Part shown: piece after piece, positions 22,701 through 37,700 of the stretch
How the letters are laid out: each line of letters begins with the position of its first letter
How positions within the stretch are numbered: the stretch's first letter is position 1
From: Homalodisca vitripennis
Lineage: Eukaryota; Arthropoda; Insecta; Hemiptera; Cicadellidae
Length of the DNA stretch: 64,000 nucleotides
Reading direction: 5' to 3'
NCBI RefSeq assembly: GCF_021130785.1
Contig: NW_025777442.1
Span: 35,100 to 99,099 of the forward strand
Position numbers and translations under genes: made by a program
Notes under the pieces: generated by a model
Database searches by the model: none
Seen by the model: the letters and a program-made list of their open reading frames with translations, nothing else
Told to the model about the DNA's origin: nothing

Positions 22701-25700
22701 TCCTTCCGCAGGGCCCTCTGATTCGACTCCTAACAATAAATAATAGTTATATTAAATTCTCGAACCCTGGAAATTTCTAACCCAGCTCGACTGGCTATCT
22801 GGCAAGTTGCGAATATTTTCGCTTGCCCCGAAAATAACATCGCAAAGTGGCGCCCGAACAGGGACTGTAATATACGTTAATTTACGAACTTTACGATTTA
22901 CTTTACACTTTTTGTGAATATACTTTACAATTTACGACTAAAAAGTGTTAAAGTTTTACAATAACTTTTTTTTTAAGAAAATTTTATACGTACAATAATG
23001 ATGTACTTATTGAACCTCTTTTTCCGCCCTTATCAAATTTTATTCTTTATGTATGTAAACGGAAATGATGGACAAGGGGACGCAAACAAACGAAAAACAA
23101 CCACAACCACTACGACTTTAACTCGTATTACGACACCACAGGCTTCTGGTGGTACAGTGCCAAAAATGAGTCCTCCTACAGTCGTAACATCAGTCGCACC
23201 GATTACTACCACTACTACTGCTACTATTACCGCCACCACTACTACTAGTACTACTGCTACTACAATGGGCCTACCGATCCCTCCTACAACCATTCCCAAT
23301 CCCCAAATTATGCTTCCTTCCCCTTCGGAGAATGATCCTCGTGTGGGCTGGATTTATAAACTACAAAAGAACGACCTACAGGAAGAGTTAAGAAAATTTA
23401 ATCTGAATCCGGATGGTAATGTGGCTGAACTACGAAAGCGACTTGTAACTTTTCTTAGGTCTGGAAAAACACCTCCTGAACCTCTTCCACTAAGAACAGA
23501 ATTATTGTCATACGGACAAAACCTCGCGACCAATGTAGTTTCCTCAGCATTAGGACCGATTAGTGCCTCTCATATTGATGGTCATATACAACATGAGGAA
23601 GTTAGCATTCGAGAAATGTTAAACCTCCCGCCTACAGCTAGTTTTAGACTAGTACAGGAACGATTAGCCCTTTTAATGCACGAAAAATCTGTAAATTCCA
23701 TAGCCCCAACAAACACACAAGACATAACAACACCTCACCCGTTGAGAATCCCGACAGCAAGATCCCTCACAGGTGATGAGTCTTGTGACCCGAATTTTGG
23801 ATTGGATAGTGACGCTAACATGGTCAGCAGGCCTACATCTGAACTTAGACAACCGGATATCTCTCATATCTGCAATCAAGTTCGGAAATGGAATTTGAGA
23901 TTCGATGGGGATGGAGACCCAGTCTCTTTCATTGAGCGTCTCAATGAACTTGCCGAATCTTATGAAATACCTCCCGATCGGCTACTAAAAGCATTACCGG
24001 AACTTTTTAAGGGAAACGCTCTTTTCTGGTACCGAAATAATAAGTCATTTTGGACAAACTATGACGACTTTATAATCAGCTTCGAAGAGCAGTATCTTCC
24101 TCCAGATTACCGACGTAACTTGGATGAGGAAATAACTCGAAGAACTCAGGGCGAGAGTGAGCCAATGCGAAAATTTATTGTAGCCCTTACGACTCTAATT
24201 CGACGACGTGGTGGCTTCTCTGTAAACCAAACACTAAACCGATTATATTCAAACATGAGACCTGAATACAAATTGACGATCAGAAGGGAAAGTTTTCACT
24301 CGATTAGTGAATTAATTCATCTTGCCGAAGGTTATGAAAGTTATTTGCGAGAGAAGAATAGTTACCGACCTCCTCCAAATCCGGCTCAATCCATGGTACC
24401 TGAGACAGCATACGACACAAAACGTAGAGTTTTTAAGTCATACCCAGTACAGATGATAGATAAGCCAGAACTGTATCACGATAAACCCAAATATTTTACC
24501 GATAAACGAAGGTTCGAGCCCTCTACAACTGTCCCGACTAACACTACTCAGCCAAGGCATCTTACTACAGATACAACGACTACCATTCCTACTTGTTGGA
24601 ATTGCGAAACTAAAGGGCATAAATATCACCAGTGTCCTCTCCCTAAAACCATTCGCTGTTTTAACTGTAAGAAAGTAGGAGTTCGAACCGTCCAGTGTCC
24701 TTGCAGGCAGGGAAACATTTCCGGAGCCCGGAGCGTCAGAGGTGTCCCGGGACTCTAAGGCAACAAATCACCTCAATCGAATGGCCCAAATGGCTCAACC
24801 AAATAAAAGAATTTAACAAAAGCAGCTGTGCAGAAGTTAAATCGAACGATCCTAGACCATTTGTATCCATTAAGATTCAAGAAACTACCTTTTGTGCACT
24901 GCTTGATACGGGATCAATGGTGACTATTATAGGGGAAAGAGTAGCTAATCATCTATTACAGTTAGGTGTTAGGCCTAAGAACGTAAATGTTAATGTTAAT
25001 ATGGCCGATAGCACAAATAGCCAGATATCTCAGGCCTTCGAATTTAACTGCGAGATAGCCGATATTAGAACTAAGGTACGCGCCCTGTTTCTACCAGGCT
25101 TAACTACGCCGATGATTTTGGGTATGGACGTTATAACGCCTTTAAAACTGATCGATATCACTCCTCATGAAAGTACTGCAGAAACAGTGACTAGATGCGA
25201 TAATTCAAAGACTATTCATACTGATGCCGTTATGACACTAACAGAAGTAGAAAGTAAAAAACTGAAAGAATTCCTTGATTATCAGTTGAATTTGTTCGAT
25301 GGTTTTATTGGTCGCACGACATTAGTGGAACATAAAATTCGCCTTAAAACTGATACACCCATTAAACAGAGGTATTATTATCGCAACCCGGCAATGCAGG
25401 CGATCATTGACAAAGAAGTTGACAAGATGCTGGAGTCAGGCATCATTGAACCATCATCTAGTCCTTGGAGCTCTCCACTAGTGCTGGTTAAGAAATCGAA
25501 TGGAAAAGTAAGGTGTTGCATCGACTTAAGGCGAGTTAATGCGGTCAGTGAGAAGGATGCATATCCCCTTCCCCAAATAAGTGCGATACTCGACAAACTG
25601 AGGAATGCTTGCTATATATCCACGATCGACCTTAAAGGATGGCTATTGGCAGGTACCTCTCGAAGTTAACAGTAGACCAATTACGGCTTTCACCGTTCCC

Positions 25701-28700
25701 GGCAGAGGGTTATTCCAATTCAAGGTCATGCCATTTGGCTTACACTCTGCTCCGGCTACCTTTCAGAGATTGCTAGACCAAGTGATAGGACCTGAGTTTG
25801 AGCCCTACGCTTTTGCCTATTTAGACGATTTGGTGCTGGTATCCCGAACTTTCGAAGAACATTTAAAACTTCTCAAAGAAGTGTTCGAACGCCTTAGAAA
25901 TGCAGGATTATTACCAAATATGGAAAAATGTAACTTTTGTAAAAAGGAGTTGAAATACCTTGGCCACGTAATAAACGAGAGAGGAATCCAGACGGATCCA
26001 GAAAAGGTTAAATCAATTGTAGATTTTCCAGCACCTAAAACTGTAAAACAAGTACGGAGTTTCTTGGGACTTGCGTCTTGGTACAGACGATTTATCGAAA
26101 ACTTTGCAAACATATCTAAGCCATTGACGAAACTCTTAAGAAAGGGGAATAGATGGGAATGGACGGATTCTCAAGAACGAGCATTCAATTCCCTTAAAGC
26201 AAAACTTTCTACCGCACCGGTCTTAGCCTGCCCTGACTTCAAGGAAACTTTTACGGTCCACGTGGATGCCTCCAATGAAGGTTTAGGGGCTTCGCTTACC
26301 CAAACTATTGGCAAGCGGGAGAAGGTTATTGCATATGCGAGTCGACTTTTACACGAGAATGAAAAGAAATTTTCCGTAACCGAGAAAGAATGCCTAGCTC
26401 TGGTATGGGCCGTTCAAAAATTTCGTCCGTACCTCGAAGGGTACAAGTTTATTGCGATAACTGACCATCAAGCTTTAAAGTGGTTGATGAGTTTGGAGAA
26501 ACCATCTGGAAGACTTGCTCGCTGGATGCTGGAACTACAGCAACATGACTTCGAAGTCCAATACCGCAAGGGAGTCCTGAACCGAGTAGCAGACGCACTC
26601 TCCCGGTATCCGATCGACACGTCAAGCTGTGATCCTGTAGTCGGTTCAACCGTTGGTTGTAGCACCGCCAACGACAGTTCGAATAACTCTCGGAGGCAAC
26701 TATCGCTCAAAACCAAGGAACCAAGGCTAGAAAAAGCTTCAGGCGAACTTATGCCCGATTGGCACTCGAAAATGCTTCGGAAGGTATCTGCAAGTCCGAA
26801 TAAATATGCAGATTACACCATTCGAGGAAATAAACTATACCGAAAAATCGATAAATCATCTACCGACCCAAAAACAAATTGGAAACTTTGCGTACCAGAT
26901 TCTCTAAAATCCGATGTACTGAGAGAAAATCATGACAGCACAACAGCTGGCCATTTAGGTGTAAACAAAACGATCCAGAAAATCAGCGCCAGATACTTTT
27001 GGCCTGGATGGAGAAACGATATTCGAAAATACGTAAAAAATTGCGACACTTGCCAGAGATACAAGGTGGAACAATGTAAACCGGTGGGTAAAATGCATTT
27101 CAGACGCCCCCAAGGACCTTGGTTCACAGTAACCAGCGATCTGATGGGACCCTTTACCTCGATCTCGTAAAGGAAACAGATTTATCCTGGTGTTCCAAGA
27201 TACCTTTACCAAATGGGTAGAAATTGTAGCATTACCATCAGCAACTGCTAAGAAGGTGGCAGAAAAGTTCGAAGACCTTATATTGATGCGATATGGTGCT
27301 CCAGAAGTAGTACTGACAGATAACGGAACGCAATACCTCTCGAAAATCTTCCAAAAACTTACAAGTGATTGGGGAATAATTCACAAAACAACCGCACCTT
27401 ATAGTCCGCAGAGTAATCCAACAGAGCGAACGAACCGCGTATTAAAAACTATGATTTCTCAGTACGTGCGAAATGATCATCGTAGTTGGGATCAACATTT
27501 AAATGAATTTAGATTTGCGTTAAATACATGTTGTAGCGAATCAACAAAATTTACTCCGGCCATGCTCAATTTTGGCAGAGAACTTAAAACTCCAAACTGT
27601 ATCTACGGTCAGGTATTAGAGAATGCCACTCAAGGTGCTGTTAAACCTAGCGAAATCGATATACATGAAACTCGAATGAACTTCATGCTAAAATTAAGGG
27701 AAAAATGTAAGCTAAACATGGAAAAAGCACACACTCGCCAAGCTCATTACTATAATCTCAGAAGAAGAGATAACAGTTTTGTAATAGGCCAACAAGTTTT
27801 GAGGCGCAGCCATACACTTTCCTCAGCGGCTGAGAATATAGCAGGAAAATTGGCACCAAAGTTTGAAGGACCATACATCCTATATAGAAAAATAGGATGG
27901 AATATATTCGAACTTCGAGATCTCCAAGGAAAAGACGTAGGCCGAGCCCATACGAAGGATCTGAAGGCGTACTCTTCCTTGGAGGCACACTAGATCCTTG
28001 TGTTGCCCCGTAGTGTGCCCATAGTTTCCTTTCTACTAATCTGTTTTATTGTATGATTTCTTGGTTGCCCGATGTGTTTATTGTTTTGGCGCCAAGAGTT
28101 GCTTTAGTAGACTAGTATTCCTACAACAAATCACCTTTCTATCCCAAATTCTTCCTTGTAAGACTGCCACTCTCCTGTACCCGGCGTGTCTAATATCCTT
28201 CCCTTAGAGATTTTATATTTTCGAGTTCGATTTTTGTTTATTTTTATTAGTAAAGCGAGATCTGATTTTGTTTTCCATTAATTATATGTATTGTGAAAGA
28301 CTGTGCCCGTAATATATTTTAGTGTAAATTTTAGTTTTGTTAAATAATTTTTTTGTTTATGCAGATTGCAATTTGTTTTTAGTTGTATTTTCTTACCAGA
28401 ATATGTTATCATTTTATTTTATTTGTTGATTAAAACATTAATTTCGTACGAAAAGAGTCTTTAGTTTGTTTCATTTCATTTCAGAAACTTTCAAAACGGA
28501 TACAAGAGGAGATTAAACTACGGTAACCTTTTTTGTTTATCTATATACAAATACCACATTTAACTTTTTTTTCTTCTTTTTTTGTTTCCCGAAGTACAGA
28601 TGGGGTGTAACATGTTATTTTTTTTAACATACAAAATTAAATTTAAATTTAAAATATTCATTAGTAAAATTGTAAAATTAGAACAGACAATTTTTTTAAT

Positions 28701-31700
28701 ATTACGAATAACGACTTGAGTTTTAGAATTATCATAAAAAGGAGCGAAATAATTATTTTACTGACGATGAGTCAGACGCTATCTGGCAGGTCCGTGCCCG
28801 CACGGATATCGCCGCTTCCCCTCCGATCACGGCGAGAGGAGAAGGCTTCCCCCACCCCCGCGATCGCGCGAACCTATATAATGACGGCCGATTGAAGACA
28901 CAGAGAGACAGCCAGTGACCGCGACACCGCCGACGACCGCTGCTCACCACGACTACTTCGACCCCTTCCCCCGACCCCGCTCGCTGAACGACTACATCGC
29001 GACTCGACGCCCGCCGCCGATATCCAGCACCAGGTAAGGAACAACGACCCTGTTCCTTACTAAAGTGTTTTATCTCCGCCATCAACAATTCTTCCAAATT
29101 TTTTTATGTGAAACAGAATTTAATATTTTATTTGTCATTTATGAAAATTAATCGATCTGAAATATATTAGTAATGTTTGATGGTTATAGATTTATTTTGA
29201 TAAGATAATTGTTTGATTTTAAATATACTCTTAATAATTTATTTGATATTTAAGGGTATCATTAAATTTAAATAGAATATATTTGACTTTCTCAATTTAC
29301 TGAAACTTTAATTACTTTTTCAACTTGAATTACTAAAGTTATTCTTTTCTTCAATTTAACTTATATTTAGAATTTCAATTACTCAGATTATTTTTTTTGT
29401 CATTTCGACTAAATTTTAATTACTGTGTTAAAATTTTCCTTTCTAAATTTTTCAGATCTCGCATTTCTTTTCCTGGCGATCGATCTGACACCTCATCCCG
29501 AGTTTCCTTTACGAACTTTCCTACCAATTATCTCCTACCCGGAAAAAATTATAACAGTCGGGACTCGCCTTACCACTGCTTTCTTTCCGGCGATAGTACT
29601 GGCATCCTATACCCACGACTTCCTTTTATAAATACTTTCTTCCCACCGACCCCGTCCTCATAAACTAAATCTTATGTTCAATCGATGTAAATTTTTATAT
29701 TAGGTATAAAGTTTTCTCGACCATCATTCTGTTGTCTGATTATTATCACATTTCTTGGCGAATCTCTAATCTACTCGGAAATATTTTTCTTTCTTATTGA
29801 AGTTCAATCTAATTTTCATTTTATTAATTATTTATATTTTTGTAAGTGATTATCTTTATTTTTCTCCTTTATCTATTTCGGGACTCGCAACCCTTTCTTT
29901 TTATTTTTGCGAACGTCCTGACACCCTCACCCCGATAACCTCCATCAAAATATTTATTTAACGATATTTTAGTTTATTTTTCTGGTGAACTGTGCAGATA
30001 GGGTGAGTGTTCAATTTTTCTTTGATATTCATAGAGCCCTAATATTTATAGTAATTTAGCTTAGTAGCCTTATTGCATGGTTTAAATCATTTACCTTTAT
30101 CTTAGCTTGCATATGGTAGGGTAATTCTGCATGGTGTGTTATAAGTGATTACTTTGTTTTTTTATTTTCCAAAATTATATGCCTGAGAAAGTAAACTTGA
30201 TATTTTATTTTTGGAGCTATACACTTGCCTACAGAATAAATACAGCTTAGTATATTTTTATATTATAAATTCATCTAGCTTTTGCATCCCGTAGAAATAT
30301 TTTTTGTTAATGGTTAGTGCTTGCTTTATGTATATAGTAGTTGCACTGTGATATTGGTGCATGGCTAATTTTTAATTTATAAGATTGTATATTTGCTATT
30401 GGTGTTATTTGAATATTGCTTTTGTTTGCCATTGCTATTCATATTTTGCTTTGATTTTGTATTTTGCTTCTACTAACCATCATTATTTAACCGATTAATT
30501 ATTCCAACCCCGGGCTCTTACAATAATTACTGTATACGACTCCCCGACCAAGTTATCAGTGGAGACTACTCAGCTTACTTGTAATTCCTCACTGACCGAC
30601 GTATTAATAAACAATACAGTTGTTTTCGAAAATCGAACTCGCTTGAACAATAACTTTCCTAGAACAAGAAATTTTTATTTTTCTGAGCAAGATTATTTTT
30701 TTTATTTTTTACGTCTTCAAAATTTTATTGGAGTTGACGTGATGAAGTAAGCCCAACGTTATTTTGGAAGTATCAATTTCTTCCGCAGGGCCCTCTGATT
30801 CGACTCCTAACAATAAATAATAGTTATATGAAATTCTCGAACCCTGGAAATTTCTAACCCAGCTCGACTGGCTATCTGGCAAGTTGCGAATATTTTCGCT
30901 TGCCCCGAAAATAACATCGCAAAGTGGCGCCCGAACAACTGGGACTGTAATATACGTTAATTTACGAACTTTACGATTTACTTTACACTTTTTTGTGAAT
31001 ATACTTTACAATTTACGACTAAAAATTGTTAAAGTTTTACAATAACTTTTTGTTTAAGAAAATTTTATACGTACAATAATGATGTACTTATTGAACCTCT
31101 TTCTCCGCCCTTATCAAATTTTATTCTTTATGTATGTAAACGGAAATGATGGACAAGGGGACGCAAACAAACGAAAAACAACCACAACCACTACGACTTC
31201 AACTCGTATTACGACACCACAGGCTTCTGGTGGTACAGTGCCAAAAATGAGTCCTCCTACAGTCGTAACATCAGTCGCACCGATTACTACCACTACTACT
31301 GCTACTATTACCGCCACCACTACTACTAGTACTACTGCTACTACAATGGGCCTACCGATCCCTCCTACAACCATTCCCAATCCCCAAATTATGCTTCCTT
31401 CCCCTTCGGAGAATGATCCTCGTGTGGGCTGGATTTATAAACTACAAAAGAACGACCTACAGGAAGAGTTAAGAAAATTTAATCTGAATCCGGATGGTAA
31501 TGTGGCTGAACTACGAAAGCGACTTGTAACTTTTCTTAGGTCTGGAAAAACACCTCCTGAACCTCTTCCACTAAGAACAGAATTATTGTCATACGGACAA
31601 AACCTCGCGACCAATGTAGTTTCCTCAGCATTAGGACCGATTAGTGCCTCTCATGTTGATGGTCATATACAACATGAGGAAGTTAGCATTCGAGAAATGT

Positions 31701-34700
31701 TAAACCTCCCTCCTACAGCTAGTTTTAGACTAGTACAGGAACGATTAGCCCTTTTAATGCACGAAAAATCTGTAAATTCCATAGCCCCAAACAAACACAC
31801 AAGACATAACAACACCTCACCCGTTGAGAATGCCGACAGCAAGATCCCTCACAGGTGATGAGCCTTGTGACCCGAATTTTGGATTGGACAGTGACGCTAA
31901 CATGGCAAGCAGGCCTACATCTGAACTTAGACATCCGGATATCTCTCATATCTGCAATCAAGTTCGGAAATGGAATTTGAGATTCGATGGGGATGGAGAC
32001 CCAGTCTCTTTCATTGAGCGTCTCAATGAACTTGCCGAATCTTATGAAATACCTCCCGATCGGCTACTAAAAGCATTACCGGAACTTTTTAAGGGAAACG
32101 CTCTTTTCTGGTACCGAAATAATAAGTCATTTTGGACAAACTATGACGACTTTATAATCAGCTTCGAAGAGCAGTATCTTCCTCCAGATTACCGACGTAA
32201 CTTGGATGAGGAAATAACTCGAAGAACTCAGGGCGAGAGTGAGCCAATGCGAAAATTTATTGTAGCCCTTACGACTCTAATTCGACGACGTGGTGGCTTC
32301 TCTGTAAACCAAACACTAAACCGATTATATTCAAACATGAGACCTGAATACAAATTGACGATCAGAAGGGAAAGTTTTCACTCGATTAGTGAATTAATTC
32401 ATCTTGCCGAAGGTTATGAAAGTTATTTGCGAGAGAAGAATAGTTACCGACCTCCTCCAAATCCGGCTCAATCCATGGTACCTGAGACAGCATACGACAC
32501 AAAACGTAGAGTTTTTAAGTCATACCCAGTACAGATGATAGATAAGCCAGAACTGTATCACGATAAACCCAAATCTTTTACCGATAAACGAAGGTTCGAG
32601 CCCTCTACAACTGTCCCGACTAACACTACTCAGCCAAGGCATCTTACTACAGATACAACGACTACCATTCCTACTTGTTGGAATTGCGAAACTAAAGGGC
32701 ATAAATATCACCAGTGTCCTCTCCCTAAAACCATTCGCTGTTTTAACTGTAAGAAAGTAGGAGTTCGAACCGTCCAGTGTCCTTGCAGGCAGGGAAACAT
32801 TTCCGGAGCCCGGAGCGTCAGAGGTGTCCCGGGACTCTGGGGCAACAAATCACCTCAATCGAATGGCCCAAAGTGGCTCAACCAAATAAAAGAATTTAAC
32901 AAAAGCAGCTGTGCAGAAGTTAAATCGAACGATCCTAGACCATTTGTATCCATTAAGATTCAAGAAACTACCTTTTGTGCACTGCTTGATACGGGATCGA
33001 TGGTGACTATTATAGGGGAAAGAGTAGCTCATCATCTATTACAGTTAGGCGTTAGGCCTAAGAACGTAAATGTTAATGTTAATATGGCCGATAGCACAAA
33101 TAGCCAGATATCTCAGGCCTTCGAATTTAACTGCGAGATAGCCGATATTAGAACTAAGGTACGCGCCCTGTTTCTACCAGGCTTAACTACGCCGATGATT
33201 TTGGGTATGGACGTTATAACGCCTTTAAAACTGATCGATATCACTCCTCATGAAAGTACTGCAGAAACAGTGACTAGATGCGATAATTCAAAGACTATTC
33301 ATACTGATGCCGTTATGACACTAACAGAAGTAGAAAGTAAAAAACTGAAAGAATTCCTTGATTATCAGTTGAATTTGTTCGATGGTTTTATTGGTCGCAC
33401 GACATTAGTGGAACATAAAATTCGCCTTAAAACTGATACACCCATTAAACAGAGGTATTATTATCGCAACCCGGCAATGCAGGCGATCATTGACAAAGAA
33501 GTTGACAAGATGCTGGAGTCAGGCATCATTGAACCATCATCTAGTCCTTGGAGCTCTCCACTAGTGCTGGTTAAGAAATCGAATGGAAAAGTAAGGTGTT
33601 GCATCGACTTAAGGCGAGTTAATGCGGTCAGTGAGAAGGATGCATATCCCCTTCCCCAAATAAGTGCGATACTCGACAAACTGAGAAATGCTTGCTATAT
33701 ATCCACGATCGACCTAAAGGATGGCTATTGGCAGGTACCTCTCGAAGTTAACAGTAGACCAATTACGGCTTTCACCGTTCCCGGCAGAGGGTTATTCCAA
33801 TTCAAGGTCATGCCATTTGGCTTACACTCTGCTCCGGCTACCTTTCAGAGATTGCTAGACCAAGTGATAGGACCTGAGTTTGAGCCCTACGCTTTTGCCT
33901 ATTTAGACGATTTGGTGCTGGTATCCCGAACTTTCGAAGAACATTTAAAACTTCTCAAAGAAGTGTTCGAACGCCTTAGAAATGCAGGATTATTACCAAA
34001 TATGGAAAAATGTAACTTTTGTAAAAAGGAGTTGAAATACCTTGGCCACGTAATAAACGAGAAAGGAATCCAGACGGATCCAGAAAAGGTTAAATCAATT
34101 GTAGATTTTCCAGCACCTAAAACTGTAAAACAAGTACGGAGTTTCTTGGGACTTGCGTCTTGGTACAGACGATTTATCGAAAACTTTGCAAACATATCTA
34201 AGCCATTGACGAAACTCTTAAGAAAGGGGAATAGATGGGAATGGACGGATTCTCAAGAACGAGCATTCAATTCCCTTAAAGCAAAACTTTCTACCGCACC
34301 GGTCTTAGCCTGCCCTGACTTCAAGGAAACTTTTACGGTCCACGTGGATGCCTCCAATGAAGGTTTAGGGGCTTCGCTTACCCAAACTATTGGCAAGCGG
34401 GAGAAGGTTATTGCATATGCGAGTCGACTTTTACACGAGAATGAAAAGAAATTTTCCGTAACCGAGAAAGAATGCCTAGCTCTGGTATGGGCCGTTCAAA
34501 AATTTCGTCCGTACCTCGAAGGGTACAAGTTTATTGCGATAACTGACCATCAAGCTTTAAAGTGGTTGATGAGTTTGGAGAAACCATCTGGAAGACTTGC
34601 TCGCTGGATGCTGGAACTACAGCAACATGACTTCGAAGTCCAATACCGCAAGGGAGTCCTGAACCGAGTAGCAGACGCACTCTCCCGGTATCCGATCGAC

Positions 34701-37700
34701 ACGTCAAGCTGTGATCCTGTAGTCGGTTCAACCGTTGGTTGTAGCACCGCCAACGACAGTTCGAATAACTCTCGGAGGCAACTATCGCTCAAAACCAAGG
34801 AACCAAGGCTAGAAACAGCTTCAGGCGAACTTATGCCCGATTGGCACTCGAAAATGCTTCGGAAGGTATCTGCAAGTCCGAATAAATATGCAGATTACAC
34901 CATTCGAGGAAATAAACTATACCGAAAAATCGATAAATCATCTACCGACCCAAAAACAAATTGGAAACTTTGCGTACCAGATTCTCTAAAATCCGATGTA
35001 CTGAGAGAAAATCATGACAGCACAACAGCTGGCCATTTAGGTGTAAACAAAACGATCCAGAAAATCAGCGCCAGATACTTTTGGCCTGGATGGAGAAACG
35101 ATATTCGAAAATATGTAAAAAATTGCGACACTTGCCAGAGATACAAGGTGGAACAATGTAAACCGGTGGGTAAAATGCATTTCAGACGCCCCCAAGGACC
35201 TTGGTTCACAGTAACCAGCGATCTGATGGGACCTTTACCTCGATCTCGTAAAGGAAACAGATTTATCCTGGTGTTCCAAGATACCTTTACCAAATGGGTA
35301 GAAATTGTAGCATTACCATCAGCAACTGCTAAGAAGGTGGCAGAAAAGTTCGAAGACCTTATATTGATGCGATATGGTGCTCCAGAAGTAGTACTGACAG
35401 ATAACGGAACGCAATACCTCTCGAAAATCTTCCAAAAACTTACAAGTGATTGGGGAATAATTCACAAAACAACCGCACCTTATAGTCCGCAGAGTAATCC
35501 AACAGAGCGAACGAACCGCGTATTAAAAACTATGATTTCTCAGTACGTGCGAAATGATCATCGTAGTTGGGATCAACATTTAAATGAATTTAGATTTGCG
35601 TTAAATACATGTTGTAGCGAATCAACAAAATTTACTCCGGCCATGCTCAATTTTGGCAGAGAACTTAAAACTCCAAACTGTATCTACGGTCAGGTATTAG
35701 AGAATGCCACTCAAGGTGCTGTTAAACCTAGCGAAATCGATATACATGAAACTCGAATGAACTTCATGCTAAAATTAAGGGAAAAATGTAAGCTAAACAT
35801 GGAAAAAGCACACACTCGCCAAGCTCATTACTATAATCTCAGAAGAAGAGATAACAGTTTTGTAATAGGCCAACAAGTTTTGAGGCGCAGCCATACACTT
35901 TCCTCAGCGGCTGAGAATATAGCAGGAAAATTGGCACCAAAGTTTGAAGGACCATACATCCTATATAGAAAAATAGGATGGAATATATTCGAACTTCGAG
36001 ATCTCCAAGGAAAAGACGTAGGCCGAGCCCATACGAAGGATCTGAAGGCGTACTCTTCCTTGGAGGCACACTAGATCCCTGTGTTGCCCCGTAGTGTGCC
36101 CATAGTTTCCTTTCTACTAATCTGTTTTATTGTATGATTTCTTGGTTGCCCGATGTGTTTATTGTTTTGGCGCCAAGAGTTGCTTTAGTAGACTAGTATT
36201 CCTACAACAAATCACCTTTCTATCCCAAATTCTTCCTTGTAAGACTGCCACTCTCCTGTACCCGGCGTGTCTAATATCCTTCCCTTAGAGATTTTATATT
36301 TTCGAGTTCGATTTTTGTTTATTTTTATTAGTAAAGCGAGATCTGATTTTGTTTTCCATTAATTATATGTATTGTGAAAGACTGTGCCCGTAATATATTT
36401 TAGTGTAAATTTTAGTTTTGTTAAATAATTTTTTTTGTTTATGCAGATTGCAATTTGTTTTTAGTTGTATTTTCTTACCAGAATATGTTATCATTTTATT
36501 TTATTTGTTGATTAAAACATTAATTTCGTACGAAAAGAGTCTTTAGTTTGTTTCATTTCATTTCAGAAACTTTCAAAACGGATACAAGAGGAGATTAAAC
36601 TACGGTAACCTTTTTTGTTTATCTATATACAAATACCACATTTAACTTTTTTTTCTTCTTTTTTTGTTTCCCGAAGTACAGATGGGGTGTAACATGTTAC
36701 TTTTTTTAACATACAAAATTAAATTTAAATTTAAAATATTCATTAGTAAAATTGAAAAATTAGAACAGACAATTTTTTTAATATTACGAATAACGACTTG
36801 AGTTTTAGAATTATCATAAAGAGGAGCGAAATAATTATTTTACTGACGATGAGTCAGACGCTATCTGGCAGGTCCGTGCCCGCACGGATATCGCCGCTTC
36901 CCCTCCGATCACGGCGAGAGGAGAAGGCTTCCCCCACCCCCGCGATCGCGCGAACCTATATAATGACGGCCGATTGAAGACACAGTGAGAGACAGCCAGT
37001 GACCGCGACACCGCCGACGACCGCTGCTCACCACGACTACTTCGACCCCTTCCCCCGACCCCGCTCGCTGAACGACTACATCGCGACTCGACGCCCGCCG
37101 CCGATATCCAGCACCAGGTAAGGAACAACGACCCTGTTCCTTACTAAAGTGTTTTATCTCCGCCATCAACAATTCTTCCAAATTTTTTTATGTGAAACAG
37201 AATTTAATATTTTATTTGTCATTTATGAAAATTAATCGATCTGAAATATATTAGTAATGTTTGATGGTTATAGATTTATTTTGATAAGATAATTGTTTGA
37301 TTTTAAATATACTCTTAATAATTTATTTGATATTTAAGGGTATCATTAAATTTAAATAGAATATATTTGACTTTCTCAATTTACTGAAACTTTAATTACT
37401 TTTTCAACTTGAATTACTAAAGTTATTCTTTTCTTCAATTTAACTTATATTTAGAATTTCAATTACTCAGATTATATTTTTTGTCATTTCGACTAAATTT
37501 TAATTACTGTGTTAAAATTTTCCTTTCTAAATTTTTCAGATCTCGCATTTCTTTTCCTGGCGATCGATCTGACACCTCATCCCGAGTTTCCTTTACGAAC
37601 TTTCCTACCAATTATCTCCTACCCGGAAAAAATTATAACAGTCGGGACTCGCCTTACCACTGCTTTCTTTCCGGCGATAGTACTGGCATCCTATACCCAC

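Noticed and set aside
23033..23299. Val-rich minus-strand ORF
   Set aside because: Antisense shadow of the ACN (Thr) runs in gag.
27994..28615. Possible env gene after gypsy pol
   Set aside because: No ORF of useful length in either copy between pol and the following LTR.
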